Shown piece by piece: positions 1-9,356 of a DNA stretch of 64,000 bases. The stretch spans positions 1-64,000 of the forward strand of contig MFGV01000082.1 of NCBI GenBank assembly GCA_001778375.1, read 5' to 3'. This DNA is from Candidatus Firestonebacteria bacterium RIFOXYD2_FULL_39_29 (GTDB lineage: Bacteria; Oederibacteriota; D2-FULL-39-29). The translations under genes and the position numbers were made by a program. The notes under the pieces are model-generated. The model worked only from the letters and a program-made list of their open reading frames with translations. It ran no database searches and was not told the origin of the DNA. The stretch's first letter is position 1; every line of letters starts with the position of its first letter.

Positions 1-97
1 TATGGCAAATCTAAACGGGCACGAAGTTGGAAACGACGGATACAGCCAAGAAGAGCCTGTAATCACTACGTCACCGTTCTACTCGACTCGTTAGATA

Positions 98-199
98 GGA
101 AGTAGTGATAAGACACTGAAAGTGGAAAGGGATTGGGTTCATACGGACAGGCAGGTAGTCGGAACATTTGTGGTTCAGGCGAACAGCACTATGAGTTGA
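98..199 (+). pseudogene. Relic of a duplicated surface-protein gene
   Basis: Translated from 98 this reads GSSDKTLKVERDWVHTDRQ and continues to a TGA at 197-199. It matches an internal stretch of the large surface protein encoded at 1424-6532 (DNA near 4090-4185), with the same residues through VGTFVVQANST. A TAG stop at 92-94 lies in the same frame, so no intact gene remains here. Bases 2-94 form a separate 30-codon open stretch that I do not recognise. I infer that a paralogue of the large gene once lay upstream or that a fragment was copied in. Confidence 0.75.
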
Positions 200-229
200 T
201 TTTGATGTAAAAATCAGTCAAAAAACAGA

Positions 230-258
230 TGGACGGATATAAATTTCTTTGTTATAAT
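230..258 (+). promoter_or_regulatory. Possible sigma70-type promoter
   Basis: TGGACG at 230-235 and TATAAT at 253-258 are separated by 17 bases. The next gene starts only at 548, so the transcript would carry a leader of roughly 280 bases. Between 259 and 547 I see no gene, only the GC-rich repeat at 380-423. Confidence 0.4.
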
Positions 259-379
259 TAAGACAATAATTTAATCTGGGGGTGTTTATTGACAAACGGG
301 GTTTTGTTTCATGAAAGAGCTGAAAAGCAGATTTACCCTGTGGATTTGGTTTTTCATTAAAGATCTTGTGCTAATCCTG

Positions 380-423
380 TCCGCCGGTTTTAGGGTGGGC
401 AGTCCGCCAGGCTTTAGGGCGGA
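380..423. repeat. GC-rich direct repeat with hairpin
   Basis: GTCCGCC-GG-TTTTAGGG (from 380) is repeated as GTCCGCCAGGCTTTAGGG (from 402). The second copy forms a hairpin, TCCGCC 403-408 with GGCGGA 418-423. It stands out from the AT-rich surroundings and lies in the non-coding stretch before the lipoprotein gene at 548. Confidence 0.45.
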
Positions 424-547
424 AAAGCCAGCAAGGAATCTGATGTAAACGAATTCAGAGGAGAAGTATGCTCCTTGCTCGGCGTGAAATATTGGAAGTT
501 TATTTCCGGTGCGGTGAGATAAAATAAATATTAAGGGAGAGTTCAGG

Positions 548-1417
548 ATGAAAAATATAATAGCAGTTTTTATGTTGCTGGTGTTTGGATGCGGATGTAG
601 TGCTGCTGAAGATACTGCTAGGGATAAAGACATTAATGCTAAGATACCTCTCAATGATTCTATCGATAAATTAGCGTCGCAAGATGAAAAAATTATAAAA
701 GAAGGACGAGAAGAATTGAAGGCATTAGGTGACAAAGCCCTGGATCCCTTGCGTAAATCTGCTACCACAAAAAATAGAAAATTACGATTACAAGTAATAA
801 GTATTTATGCCGAGATGATTTTTGATCAAAAGAAAAACCCCGAAGAAGATAAGTTTATTATGGACTCTTTGAATGACGAATATTATATGGTAAGGATAAT
901 TAGTTCGGGTTTTTTAGCGGAAAATGGTTATATGGATATTGCAAAAAAAATAATTCAAAAAAGGAAAGAGCCTTCGGAAGATGACAATAAAATATTTAAT
1001 GATATTATAGAGGGCATGAAAATTAGAATAAAAGACAATCCTCAACCTTTGATTATTAATCCTACAATGTTTGAAGAAGGCTATTTGATCGGAATGGATA
1101 AAAAAATAAATAAGCGGCTTGAAGAAATAATATTTAAAGAAAATGAAGTAGTAGCTTTGCGGGAAAAATTGATATCTGTATATTGGCACATAAACGAAAA
1201 AGAAAGTAATAATTTATTAATTAAAATATTGGAAAAAACCAAGTATCCAGAGATTAAAGAAGCCGCATTGTCTTGTTTGAGACGTGACATTAACAAAAAA
1301 AATGCTCTATTAATAAAAGAATTACGCGGGTTGTTAAGTAAAGAAAAGGACTTAGAAATTAAACAATTTTATGAGAGAATTATCGGCTACTTAGCGGATT
1401 CAGGTAAGGAGAAGTAA
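548..1417 (+). CDS. Putative lipoprotein with HEAT-like helical repeats
   Basis: 289 residues. The N-terminus MKNIIAVFMLLVFGCGCSA is a short positively charged, hydrophobic export signal ending in cysteines at a lipobox-like site, so a lipoprotein is likely. The rest is strongly helical, rich in Lys, Glu, Ile and Leu, and repeats short helix pairs (for example EGREELKALGDKALDPLR) typical of HEAT/ARM scaffolds. No catalytic motif is visible. An AGGGAGAG ribosome-binding site precedes the ATG. The stop lies 6 bases before the next gene (1424), so the two are probably co-transcribed, which suggests an accessory or partner of the large surface protein. The function is unknown. Confidence 0.7.
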   Translation: MKNIIAVFMLLVFGCGCSAAEDTARDKDINAKIPLNDSIDKLASQDEKIIKEGREELKALGDKALDPLRKSATTKNRKLRLQVISIYAEMIFDQKKNPEEDKFIMDSLNDEYYMVRIISSGFLAENGYMDIAKKIIQKRKEPSEDDNKIFNDIIEGMKIRIKDNPQPLIINPTMFEEGYLIGMDKKINKRLEEIIFKENEVVALREKLISVYWHINEKESNNLLIKILEKTKYPEIKEAALSCLRRDINKKNALLIKELRGLLSKEKDLEIKQFYERIIGYLADSGKEK

Positions 1418-1423
1418 AGCAAT

Positions 1424-4400
1424 ATGAGAAAGAAAGTAGTATCAATTTTAGCGCTTATTTTGTTTTTATCATTATCTGGCTTATTAGAATCTAAGGAAGT
1501 AGGAGATGTTGCATATTCTTCTCTTCGTCAGATGTGGGGTGGTGGACAAAATCAATATACATTTAGTTATAGAACGGGTGTGCCTGGTTATATTGGGCAT
1601 GCAATGATTTATTTTGGAACAGATGAGGATGGAAATGATTATATAATCCATGCTCCGGGAATTGGGCAGAAGGTAAAACGCGAAAAAAGAGATTTATCTG
1701 TATATGAAAAATATTTAAATATGGGATCTGTTACAAAAGAACAGAGACGAAAGATAATTTCTTTTGCAAATTCAAAAATAGGTTGCTTGTATGCAGTACC
1801 ATATGAAAAAATGCTGATAGTGTTTAAGCCATCTCTTGAGGAACAAAAAGGTTATAATACCTTAAATGGGGAAGAATGTTATACTTGTATAGGAATAGTA
1901 GAGCGTTCATATGAAGAAGCGCAAGTGGGAGGCAGCGAAGGGCCAACACCAAACGGTGAGGGTCGAGATTTAGTACGTTCAGGAGAAGATTTATTTAGTA
2001 ATTGGAATTCGAAAGAGGGTTCTTATGTTAAATTATTGACAGATTATCCTTCGCCATATAATGAGTTGAATGGATGGGTTTTATTCCCTTATACTCAGTG
2101 GCGTGAACAAACTAATCCATATCATCCAGAATTAGATTCTGAAAGAATGGTAAACACATCGTCGGGCAAACCAGTAGTCCAAATTGCGGCTCCTATTGAT
2201 AATGAGATTATAGATCAGAATCAGTCTTCTACTTATACTATAAAAGCAACGGCTACTGATGGGGCTAATGGATCGGGAATATTTAAAGTTGAATATTATC
2301 TTGACCAAGTGGATGCAGATCATTTAATTACTAAAGTTTATACTTACAAGGATTCAAACGGCATCCCGGTATTTTTATACGAAAATGATACAGTACCGAT
2401 AGAGCTTTCTGAATATAAATATGATTGGGATATTTCCAATATTTCCAGTGGGCAACATACATTGATTGCAAGAACAGTTGATAGGGCGGGGAATTGGTCA
2501 GACGACACACTGCGCCAGTTTAAAATACAAAACGCCAAAATGCCAGAAGTAGTCGATTGTTTCCCAATGGGAAATCATACAACATCGCCTACTACGGTAA
2601 GTGTAACGTTTAGTAAAGAGATGGACAGGACTTCTGTCTCTGTCAGCATAAGCGGAGTCGTTTTTGGTTTACCTGAATGGACTGGAAACACGGTGAAATA
2701 TGCTATATTGGGACAACTTGCGGATGATAAGCAATATAAAGTAACGATTTCTCCGACATCAAAAGATTTGGCAGGGAATGAAATAATCCCATACCTTGGA
2801 TTTAATTTTTCAACTTATAGGTCACTTCCAGATATTGATCGTGACGGAATACCTGATATTTATGACTGTGCACCAAATGATCCATATAATACGAACTGTG
2901 CTCCAAAGCCTTTGGATTCAGATGGTGATAAATTATATGACTGGGAAGATCCGTTTCCATTTGACCCGACAAATAGTGGAGTATCTGCGGGTGGTTATTT
3001 TAATGTAAAAGGGTTAACCGGTTTAAATCCGTGCCATATCCCGGGGACAAATCAGGCAGGATGGCCTGCTGTAAAAGCTTTAAAAGCAGAAGTGTATAGT
3101 ATAGGAATAACTACATTAGGTGCCGGAGTGACAACGACACCTGTGCAAAAGTCTAATAATGTATTTACAAGCTTCGTAACCGGATTAGGAAATTTCAAAA
3201 TAACAGCATATAATAAAAATGGAGCTGAATTGGCAAGTCTCGTTGTACATATAAGTACTAAAGGTGTGGCTTGTTTGTTTATGGTTCAGTTAAACCCTGA
3301 CGACAACGAATCCGTAATGCCTCCTGAGCAGGCAAACTTGGATAATCCGCCAAGCAATGGCAATGTACCTCTCGTAATACCTCTGACCGGTATGGCAGGT
3401 CGAATGTATCGTTTGCTTCAAGATAAGCTTGGCTACGATAGTTTAGGACTAATGCTTGAATTTCCACCGGAGCTGTTAGTTACAACAAATCACGTTATGG
3501 TATTACCTTCCGGTGGATACAATGGACTTTCTCAAAGCGTAAAAGATAATATAGCCCTGTATGTCCAGGCTGGCGGCACCCTCATAGTCTTTACCCAGCA
3601 AAATGGCTATCAATTTGCAGACTTACCCGGAGGAGCCGTAAGAGGCTATGGTTATGCGGAAGACCAGAGTTGTCATGCCAATGCGGTATATATAAATGAA
3701 GAGTCCGCAATATTTAATGATCAGACCAGAGTATATATGGATGCTTCCGTTGATGGATATTTCACAGCCTGGCCTAACAACGCAAAGATATATTTAGGCA
3801 GACAGAAAAACCAGCAGCCGGCGATGATTGAGTATCCTTACGGGAATGGAAAAGTAATCGCAACGACATTATACAGCGAATTTGGAAATTATATGTATAA
3901 CTTAAGCAATGAAGAAAAAACACTTGTCAACTCCCTTATAAAATATGCCTTGGATCCTTTAACGCCTTTGAATCAATATTTAAAATTAGCCCAGCCAATG
4001 GCTGATTTGACGTTTAATGTGACTGCGCCTTCGGATGTATTGATTGACGGAAGTGATGTGACATTTGTAATAACTATACAGAATAAAGGGAGCAGCGACC
4101 AAACACTAAAAGTTGCGAGGGATTGGGTTCATACGGACAGGCAGGATGTCGGGACATTTGTAGTTCAAGCGAACAGTACTTTAAACATACCCGTGATAAT
4201 GCATAATATCCAGGATATCCAGAATAATGATTTTTATTCATTTAATGCCATGATTTATAATACAACGGACGGTTCCAGCATAGGCAGCCCTGCAATATCC
4301 GGCAAAATGTATCCGGCATCGGTTCAGACGATTATTTCTGTAGATAAAACGGAGTATGCGCCCGGAGAGACTTCAATTATTACATTAAATTTAAAGAATC

Positions 4401-6532
4401 TTTTGGCTCTTGACTATGCAGTAAGCTCAAAAGTAGTTGTTACTGATGCTATTAACAGCAAAGTATTCGAAGAGACTAGGATGACTAATTTAACCGCAAA
4501 TAGTATTTCATCAGAAGCATTTAATTTCATTGTTCCGTCAAAACAGGGTTTCTATATCATCACCGTAGATATCGAAAGCAACGGGAGTAAAGTTGGAACA
4601 GCATCAGTATATATAGAAGTCCCAAAAGCAGAGCTCAAGCTTACAACAATCCTTCCCAATTCTTTTGCTTTAGGTTCCAACTTAGTCAATGTAAAAGTGG
4701 ACAATATCGGCAAATCTGCCGTTAATAATGGTCAGATTAAAGCAGAACTAAAGGACCCTTTTTCATCTGTTATATTTGCAGAAACAAAAACTTTTAGCGC
4801 GGGAATAGGTCAATCAACAGAGGTTGCCTATTCTGTTAATATTCCGGCATTGAAATTTGGTAATTATACTATGACAGTTTCTGCGATTACGGAAGACGGT
4901 GTAATAGACAGCACGGTAAATATCCCTTGTAGTATTTCAAGGAAATTTTCATTTGATAAATTATCATACAAGTCGGGAGAAAATGCTGCTGCGATTCTGG
5001 AATTAACAAATACCGGCATGTTTAACATGTCTTTAAGCGCAGCAGTAACAGCACCGGCAATGGGATTTAGTCGGACAGATTCTATGAGTCTTAATAAAGG
5101 GGAAACAGTCAGCAAGGTGTATAATATAAATATACCGCTTTCTGCGAATTATGGCGTGCAGGGAGTAAGAATAGATCTGATACTTGGGAATACACTTTCT
5201 TATATTTATAGTTTTTCCGTAGCACCGCCGAATATATCAGGGAGTATTGAAAGTAATGGTCCATATAGTTACGGAAGCAGGATTACAGCAAAGCTCGAAA
5301 ATATCGGCGGATCAAATACTATTTATGATTATGTTATAAAGCTTATAGATTTTAATGATGTAGTAATCAATCAAGCATCCGGAAGCGATACACTGGCATG
5401 GGGAGAGGTAAAGAGACCATATCTTGATCTTACCAATTCTCAGATGTCAGGCGGGCAGTATGTGGTAAACGGGATAATAACGGATAAGAAGACAAATAAA
5501 AAGACTGTCATACAACAGTACGTGGCAGTTACGGGGTTGACCGCGAATATATCGGTAACTATGGATAAAAAAAATTACTTAAACGGAAATACAGCAACCG
5601 TATCAACGACCGTTATACCGCAGGGAAGCATCACGAATGCAACACTCGAAACAAAAGTATATAGGCCTGCCGAGAGTATTGTGAAGCATCCGGAACTTAA
5701 CGGGATAACAGCGATTGCGGTGGAAAAAACAACGATATGGTATGGGAAAGACAACGGAGAAATTGCGAAGTATAATAAAGCAACGGGGCAGTATCAGACG
5801 ATAACTGTACCGTATGTATCCGGAATAGAGAAATGTGTATTTACCGTAGCGGTCGATTCAGATTATGTATGGGTTGGAGCTGCAAAGGCAGGATTACTCA
5901 GGTATGAAAAATCCTCCGGCACATGGAAGAAGTATACAACAAACGAAGGCTTGTCGGCTAATGCGATTCTAAGTCTGGCTAATGACGGGAATTATTTATG
6001 GATAGGGTCGTCTTACGGGTTAAACAGGATGGATAAGTTAAACGAAACATTCACAAAATGGTATTCTAAAGACGGGCTGACATTTGATCAGATAAACAGT
6101 GTTTCAGTTGACGGTAATTTCATCTGGGTGGGTACGATTCTTGGTTTAAACAGGTATAGCAAGATAAATAACACATGGGAAAAATATACTACCGGTGAAG
6201 GATTACTTGATAACTGGGCAAAGTCAATATACGCGAACAGCAGTAATGTTTGGATAGCAACGAAGAATGGGATAAATAAATATGACAAGAGTACGAGTTC
6301 CTGGAGCGCCTTAACTACAGCGAACGGCTTGATATCCAATGTCTGTTATTATGTGACAGAAACAAAAGACGAGATCTGGATAGGAACGGATAAAGGCGTA
6401 TCGGTATTAAACAAAGCGGCAAATATTTGGAAGAGCTATACAACGACGGACGGAGTAAGTAATACCAATGTAAGGTTTATCGCAGTGGAAGATAATAAGG
6501 TCTGGATTGTCAGTGCGAGCAAGTCGTACTGA
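1424..6532 (+). CDS. Giant secreted protein: papain-like N-domain, Ig-like domains, beta-propeller
   Basis: 1702 residues with a signal peptide (1-25). Residues 25-190 resemble the permuted NlpC/P60 (YiiX-like) papain fold: His59 in GHAMIY, a second His in IIHAP, and cysteines in EECYTCIGIVE near 152-155. Then come an Ig-like module, a Big_5-like module (about 372-460, TFSKEMD), calcium-binding thrombospondin-3-like repeats (about 468-510, DIDRDGIPDIYD), a class I amidotransferase-like Rossmann module (about 645-845), several CARDB-like beta domains (about 860-1420) and a C-terminal ligand-sensor-type propeller (about 1430-1702) with repeated W-IGT-GLN-Y blades. It probably acts outside the cell or at the envelope. 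Whether the papain-like part is active cannot be told from sequence alone. Confidence 0.85.
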   Translation: MRKKVVSILALILFLSLSGLLESKEVGDVAYSSLRQMWGGGQNQYTFSYRTGVPGYIGHAMIYFGTDEDGNDYIIHAPGIGQKVKREKRDLSVYEKYLNMGSVTKEQRRKIISFANSKIGCLYAVPYEKMLIVFKPSLEEQKGYNTLNGEECYTCIGIVERSYEEAQVGGSEGPTPNGEGRDLVRSGEDLFSNWNSKEGSYVKLLTDYPSPYNELNGWVLFPYTQWREQTNPYHPELDSERMVNTSSGKPVVQIAAPIDNEIIDQNQSSTYTIKATATDGANGSGIFKVEYYLDQVDADHLITKVYTYKDSNGIPVFLYENDTVPIELSEYKYDWDISNISSGQHTLIARTVDRAGNWSDDTLRQFKIQNAKMPEVVDCFPMGNHTTSPTTVSVTFSKEMDRTSVSVSISGVVFGLPEWTGNTVKYAILGQLADDKQYKVTISPTSKDLAGNEIIPYLGFNFSTYRSLPDIDRDGIPDIYDCAPNDPYNTNCAPKPLDSDGDKLYDWEDPFPFDPTNSGVSAGGYFNVKGLTGLNPCHIPGTNQAGWPAVKALKAEVYSIGITTLGAGVTTTPVQKSNNVFTSFVTGLGNFKITAYNKNGAELASLVVHISTKGVACLFMVQLNPDDNESVMPPEQANLDNPPSNGNVPLVIPLTGMAGRMYRLLQDKLGYDSLGLMLEFPPELLVTTNHVMVLPSGGYNGLSQSVKDNIALYVQAGGTLIVFTQQNGYQFADLPGGAVRGYGYAEDQSCHANAVYINEESAIFNDQTRVYMDASVDGYFTAWPNNAKIYLGRQKNQQPAMIEYPYGNGKVIATTLYSEFGNYMYNLSNEEKTLVNSLIKYALDPLTPLNQYLKLAQPMADLTFNVTAPSDVLIDGSDVTFVITIQNKGSSDQTLKVARDWVHTDRQDVGTFVVQANSTLNIPVIMHNIQDIQNNDFYSFNAMIYNTTDGSSIGSPAISGKMYPASVQTIISVDKTEYAPGETSIITLNLKNLLALDYAVSSKVVVTDAINSKVFEETRMTNLTANSISSEAFNFIVPSKQGFYIITVDIESNGSKVGTASVYIEVPKAELKLTTILPNSFALGSNLVNVKVDNIGKSAVNNGQIKAELKDPFSSVIFAETKTFSAGIGQSTEVAYSVNIPALKFGNYTMTVSAITEDGVIDSTVNIPCSISRKFSFDKLSYKSGENAAAILELTNTGMFNMSLSAAVTAPAMGFSRTDSMSLNKGETVSKVYNINIPLSANYGVQGVRIDLILGNTLSYIYSFSVAPPNISGSIESNGPYSYGSRITAKLENIGGSNTIYDYVIKLIDFNDVVINQASGSDTLAWGEVKRPYLDLTNSQMSGGQYVVNGIITDKKTNKKTVIQQYVAVTGLTANISVTMDKKNYLNGNTATVSTTVIPQGSITNATLETKVYRPAESIVKHPELNGITAIAVEKTTIWYGKDNGEIAKYNKATGQYQTITVPYVSGIEKCVFTVAVDSDYVWVGAAKAGLLRYEKSSGTWKKYTTNEGLSANAILSLANDGNYLWIGSSYGLNRMDKLNETFTKWYSKDGLTFDQINSVSVDGNFIWVGTILGLNRYSKINNTWEKYTTGEGLLDNWAKSIYANSSNVWIATKNGINKYDKSTSSWSALTTANGLISNVCYYVTETKDEIWIGTDKGVSVLNKAANIWKSYTTTDGVSNTNVRFIAVEDNKVWIVSASKSY

Positions 6533-6562
6533 GTTATCAGAATACATCATTATAGATATTTT

Positions 6563-6618
6563 TTGTAGTTGCCTCATTTTATGAGGCCAGAAACGCTTGG
6601 TAAATCAAGCAACTACAA
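6563..6618 (+). other. Perfect three-way-junction inverted repeat
   Basis: An outer stem TTGTAGTTGC (6563-6572) pairs perfectly with GCAACTACAA (6609-6618). Inside lie two hairpins: GCCTCAT/ATGAGGC (6571-6577 with 6581-6587, loop TTT) and GCTTG/CAAGC (6595-6599 with 6606-6610). The stem ends share one or two bases, so they would compete at the junction. It sits between two giant surface-protein genes, 31 bases after one stop and 42 before the next ATG. It could be a structured leader RNA, a processing site or a small mobile palindrome. I do not recognise a known riboswitch consensus. Confidence 0.7.
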
Positions 6619-6660
6619 GTTTTGACTAGAACTGTTTGCTAATAACTTTTACGGAGCTAT

Positions 6661-9207
6661 ATGAAAAAGACATTGTACTTGATAATGCTTTTAGTTTTAT
6701 TCTGTAATCCGGGACTGTCAGCTATTACGGATAATGCGAATGATTTGATTGTTCCTTTAGGGGAAAGTTATACCTTATTTGGAGCCAAGACATATATTAA
6801 TTCCGTACAAATTACAGGTACCCTTTATGTGAAAGCTTATGATGGAACTACAGATAGCGGAAAACTTGAATTAATTAGCACATCTGTTAATGTGTCAGGC
6901 ATTATAAACGCGAATGGAAAAGGATATCCAAAAAACCAGGGGGCAGGAAAAGGTGTAATTGTAGGTGGATATGCAAGTGGCGGAGGATATGGCGGCAATG
7001 GAGGAATGAGTTATGGGAGTATTCCCGGGGGCAGTGCGTATGGCAGTATAAAAGATCCGTATGATTTAGGTTCAGGAGGAGGAGCCTTTGCTGCAGGAGG
7101 TGGCAGTGAAGCAGGGTCCGGAGGCGGAGCGATAAAGATAAGGAGCACAGGAATAGTAAGGATAGATGGAATTATAAGTTCGGAAGGATCTATGCCCGGA
7201 TATGGATCAACAGGAGGAAGCGGAGGTTCAGTATATATAATTGCTTCGCAGTTGGAAGGCAGCGGTGCAATAAGCGCGAGCGGATCCGCCGCGACCGGAC
7301 AGTTTGGTGGAGGAGGCGGGGGCAGGATAGCAATATATTATATCCAGAATAATTTTACCGGAATCATAAAAGCGTACGGAGGGTTGGTCGGATATGGCGG
7401 TACGAATTATTTAGGTGGAGCAGGAACAATATTTACGAAGGGAAGCATACAGACAAACGGAGATTTAAAGGTAGACAACAATAACAATTTGGGTAATCTC
7501 ACTCCTTTTGTTGATGGTCAATATAGTTTTGATAACATAAATGTTTTAAATAAGGGAAGATTGGAGATTTCTTCCGGAGATACAATCAATGCTGGGAATT
7601 TTAATATACAAGCAAGTGGAACGGGATATTCAAGCGGCAATGTTATTTTGACGCAGGAAATGAAAGTAGATGCAAACGGGACAATGTATCAAAGCGGAGC
7701 AAATATTAATTGCAATAAATTAACCATAGGCAACCTGGGTACGTACTATTTGGATTCAAAACTTACATTATCGGAATTTAAAATATTATCCGGGGGGATT
7801 TTAACGCATTCTGCAGGTATACTTGGATTTGATTTAACAGCCGGAAGTATAACTATAGATAATGGCGGCAGTATAAACGCAGTTGGAAAAGGATATCCAA
7901 AAAATCAGGGGACCGGAAAAGGTGTAGTTGTGGGTGGATATGCAAGTGGCGGAGGATACGGCGGAAATGGAGGAATGAGTTATGGGAGTATTTCCGGAGG
8001 CAGTGTGTATGGGAGTATAAAAGAGCCGTATGATTTTGGTTCAGGAGGCGGTGCCTTTGCAGTTGGAGGTGGCAGTGAAGCAGGGTCCGGCGGAGGAGCA
8101 ATAAAAATAAGGAGTACAGGGACAGTAAGGATAGACGGGAGTATAAAATCAGAAGGATCATTGCCTGGTTATGGATCAACAGGAGGAAGCGGAGGTTCAG
8201 TATATATAATTGCTTCGCAGTTGGAAGGGAGCGGAATGATAAGTGCCAATGGCTCTGATGCAACCGGACAGTTTGGCGGCGGAGGGGGAGGCAGGATAGC
8301 AATATATTATGATCAGAATAATTTTACCGGAATCATAAAAGCGTACGGAGGGTTGGTCGGATATGGCGGTACGAATTATTTAGGTGGAGCAGGAACAATA
8401 TTTACGAAGGGAAGCATACAGACAAATGGGGATTTAAAGGTAGACAACAATAACAATTTGGGCAATCTCACTCCTTTTGTTGATGGTCAATATAGTTTTG
8501 ATAACATAAATGTTTTAAATAAGGCGCAACTGGATATTAAAACTGGCAATACTTTAAATGTAACGCAAGAATTTAAAGTAAATGCAAACGGCATAGTTAA
8601 TGACCATGGCGGAGCTTTCAGCGCAAGTACTCTGACCATTGGGAATTTGGGTACATTTATACTGGATATAAATATGTCCGTTACTGACTTGAAGATTCTA
8701 TCAGGGGGTATTTTAACGCATTCCGCGGGTATACTTGGATTTGATTTAACAGCAGAAAATATTTTTATAGAATATGGCGGTAGCATAAGCGCGACAGGTA
8801 AAGGTTTCCCTGTTAATCAAGGTCCCGGGATAGGCGGAGTTTATAACGGAACTTCAGGGGGTGGTGCGGGATATGGAGGTAATGGAGGTGCGTTATATAC
8901 TGCTGTCGGCGGACCTGCTTATGGAAGCGCGGAGCAACCGATTTCTCTAGGCTCAGGGGGTACTGGTTCAACAGGTGGAGCCGGAGGCGGAGCGATAAAG
9001 TTAAATGTAAACAGCGTTTTGCATTTGGAAGGAAATATTAATGTAAATGGAAACAATAATTCAGCCAGTGGAGGGAGTGTATATATAATAACCAAAAATA
9101 TATGCGGAAGCGGAAATATTTCGGCTGACGGTGGAAGCGGCTATGGCGGAGGGGGGGAGGCAGGGTCGCGATATATTATAACAATTGGAATCATTATGGA
9201 GTATTAG
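6661..9207 (+). CDS. Glycine-rich surface protein, 5' part of a frameshifted giant gene
   Basis: 848 residues as read, with a clear signal peptide (1-21). It contains three glycine-rich modules of about 300 residues, each with a conserved GGSVYIIA...GGGGGGRIAIYY...TGIIKAYGG pattern, like the repeats of beta-helical adhesins. In the third module the reading frame leaves the family pattern exactly after a seven-G run (9151-9157) and stops at 9207. Adding one base restores GGGRVAIYYNN and leads without a stop into the gene annotated from 9357. I therefore read 6661-14927 as one gene of about 2755 residues, interrupted here either genuinely or by a sequencing error. Confidence 0.85.
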   Translation: MKKTLYLIMLLVLFCNPGLSAITDNANDLIVPLGESYTLFGAKTYINSVQITGTLYVKAYDGTTDSGKLELISTSVNVSGIINANGKGYPKNQGAGKGVIVGGYASGGGYGGNGGMSYGSIPGGSAYGSIKDPYDLGSGGGAFAAGGGSEAGSGGGAIKIRSTGIVRIDGIISSEGSMPGYGSTGGSGGSVYIIASQLEGSGAISASGSAATGQFGGGGGGRIAIYYIQNNFTGIIKAYGGLVGYGGTNYLGGAGTIFTKGSIQTNGDLKVDNNNNLGNLTPFVDGQYSFDNINVLNKGRLEISSGDTINAGNFNIQASGTGYSSGNVILTQEMKVDANGTMYQSGANINCNKLTIGNLGTYYLDSKLTLSEFKILSGGILTHSAGILGFDLTAGSITIDNGGSINAVGKGYPKNQGTGKGVVVGGYASGGGYGGNGGMSYGSISGGSVYGSIKEPYDFGSGGGAFAVGGGSEAGSGGGAIKIRSTGTVRIDGSIKSEGSLPGYGSTGGSGGSVYIIASQLEGSGMISANGSDATGQFGGGGGGRIAIYYDQNNFTGIIKAYGGLVGYGGTNYLGGAGTIFTKGSIQTNGDLKVDNNNNLGNLTPFVDGQYSFDNINVLNKAQLDIKTGNTLNVTQEFKVNANGIVNDHGGAFSASTLTIGNLGTFILDINMSVTDLKILSGGILTHSAGILGFDLTAENIFIEYGGSISATGKGFPVNQGPGIGGVYNGTSGGGAGYGGNGGALYTAVGGPAYGSAEQPISLGSGGTGSTGGAGGGAIKLNVNSVLHLEGNINVNGNNNSASGGSVYIITKNICGSGNISADGGSGYGGGGEAGSRYIITIGIIMEY
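6916..7555 (+). repeat. Long direct repeat, copy 1
   Basis: This 640-base coding repeat recurs at 7885-8524, 969 bases downstream, with scattered substitutions and no net length change. It encodes the glycine-rich module. The 3' third is nearly identical in both copies, which points to recent duplication or gene conversion. A third, diverged copy begins near 8797. Confidence 0.85.
7885..8524 (+). repeat. Long direct repeat, copy 2
   Basis: Second copy of the glycine-rich coding module at 6916-7555, in the same frame. Recombination between the copies would remove or add one module of 323 residues without changing the frame. Confidence 0.85.
9151..9157 (+). other. G7 homopolymer at the frameshift point
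   Basis: Seven consecutive G residues where the protein family pattern needs eight. The equivalent sites in modules 1 and 2 (near 7309-7322 and 8277-8290) keep the frame. Such tracts are both classical phase-variation sites and common sequencing-error sites, and the sequence cannot tell these apart. Confidence 0.75.
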
Positions 9208-9356
9208 CTGCTAACGGCGGTATCGGCAGCAGCGGCGGAATAAGCGGGTCAAGTGGAACTGTCTATTTAAAACAAACCTCATGGGATCAGGGACTCAGTT
9301 CAGGATATGTTACCCCTTACGGCGGGAATTCTGATGAATTAAACAAGATAGGAAGC

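Noticed and set aside
286-768. 160-codon open frame on the minus strand at the window start
   Set aside because: It runs across the GC-rich repeat and into the lipoprotein gene, whose frame has a signal peptide, a ribosome-binding site and coupling to the next gene.
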